A DNA stretch of 15,840 nt from an uncultured Caryophanales bacterium (GTDB lineage: Bacteria > Bacillota_I > Bacilli_A > RFN20 > CAG-826): the NCBI GenBank assembly GCA_937895315.1, contig CALAWM010000186.1, positions 1 through 15,840 on the forward strand, in the 5' to 3' direction. Below are positions 15,801 through 15,840 of the stretch, piece by piece. Below the pieces are notes generated by a model that saw nothing but the letters and a program-made list of their open reading frames with translations, was not told where the DNA came from and did no database searches. The translations under genes and the position numbers were made by a program. Positions within the stretch are counted from its first letter, which is position 1, and each line of letters starts with the position of its first letter.

Positions 15801-15840
15801 AGATCGGAAGAGCGTCGTGTAGGGAAAGAGTGTAGATCTC
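15801..15840. other. Illumina adapter sequence (library contamination)
   Basis: From 15801 the sequence begins AGATCGGAAGAGC and continues as the reverse complement of the Illumina TruSeq universal adapter for all 40 remaining bases, as I recall that adapter. It is not genomic. It keeps the ATPase frame open by chance, so it would add about 13 false residues to that protein. Confidence 0.97.

Overview
The window is about 15.8 kb of a low-GC bacterial genome that reads with the standard code (UGA ends ntpI and ntpC, and Trp is UGG). Strong purine-rich Shine-Dalgarno sites, near-consensus sigma-A promoters, a V-type ATPase operon in Enterococcus hirae ntp order, an FNR/FLP-type regulator and SipW-type exported proteins all point to Bacillota or a Mollicutes-related lineage that keeps UGA as stop (Acholeplasma/Izemoplasma-like). 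This placement is an inference; no rRNA is present. The last 40 bases (15801-15840) are Illumina adapter sequence, so genuine DNA ends at 15800.

Left half (1-6342): a probable c-di-GMP-controlled surface-protein locus. A membrane-bound GGDEF diguanylate cyclase (5206-6342, +) is transcribed away from a minus-strand operon of three tandem paralogous exported proteins (4654 down to 1904) with SipW/TasA-like signal peptides. The leader of that operon holds a class I c-di-GMP (GEMM-I) riboswitch, with a consensus promoter just upstream and an intrinsic terminator whose 5' arm lies inside the aptamer. A second GEMM-I riboswitch, again with a consensus promoter and an overlapping terminator, precedes a membrane-anchored protein that runs off the left edge (969 to <1). 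That protein appears to share core motifs with the three paralogs. A small two-TM protein (1316-1690) sits between the two units with its own promoter and terminator. The local enzyme probably makes the messenger that the two RNA switches read to control cell-surface, possibly fibre-forming, proteins.

Right half (14519 down to 6402): a nine-gene V-type ATPase operon in the order F-I-K-E-C-G-A-B-D, with overlapping or closely spaced genes and a good terminator at 6358-6378. The proteolipid has the full set of residues that bind Na+ in E. hirae NtpK, so Na+ coupling is likely. The ntpH and ntpJ genes of E. hirae are absent, and subunit C is short.

Far right: an FNR/FLP-like CRP-family regulator (14699-15379) overlaps by 8 bases the 3' end of a P1B-type metal ATPase (15372 to 15800), which is cut off at the adapter junction.
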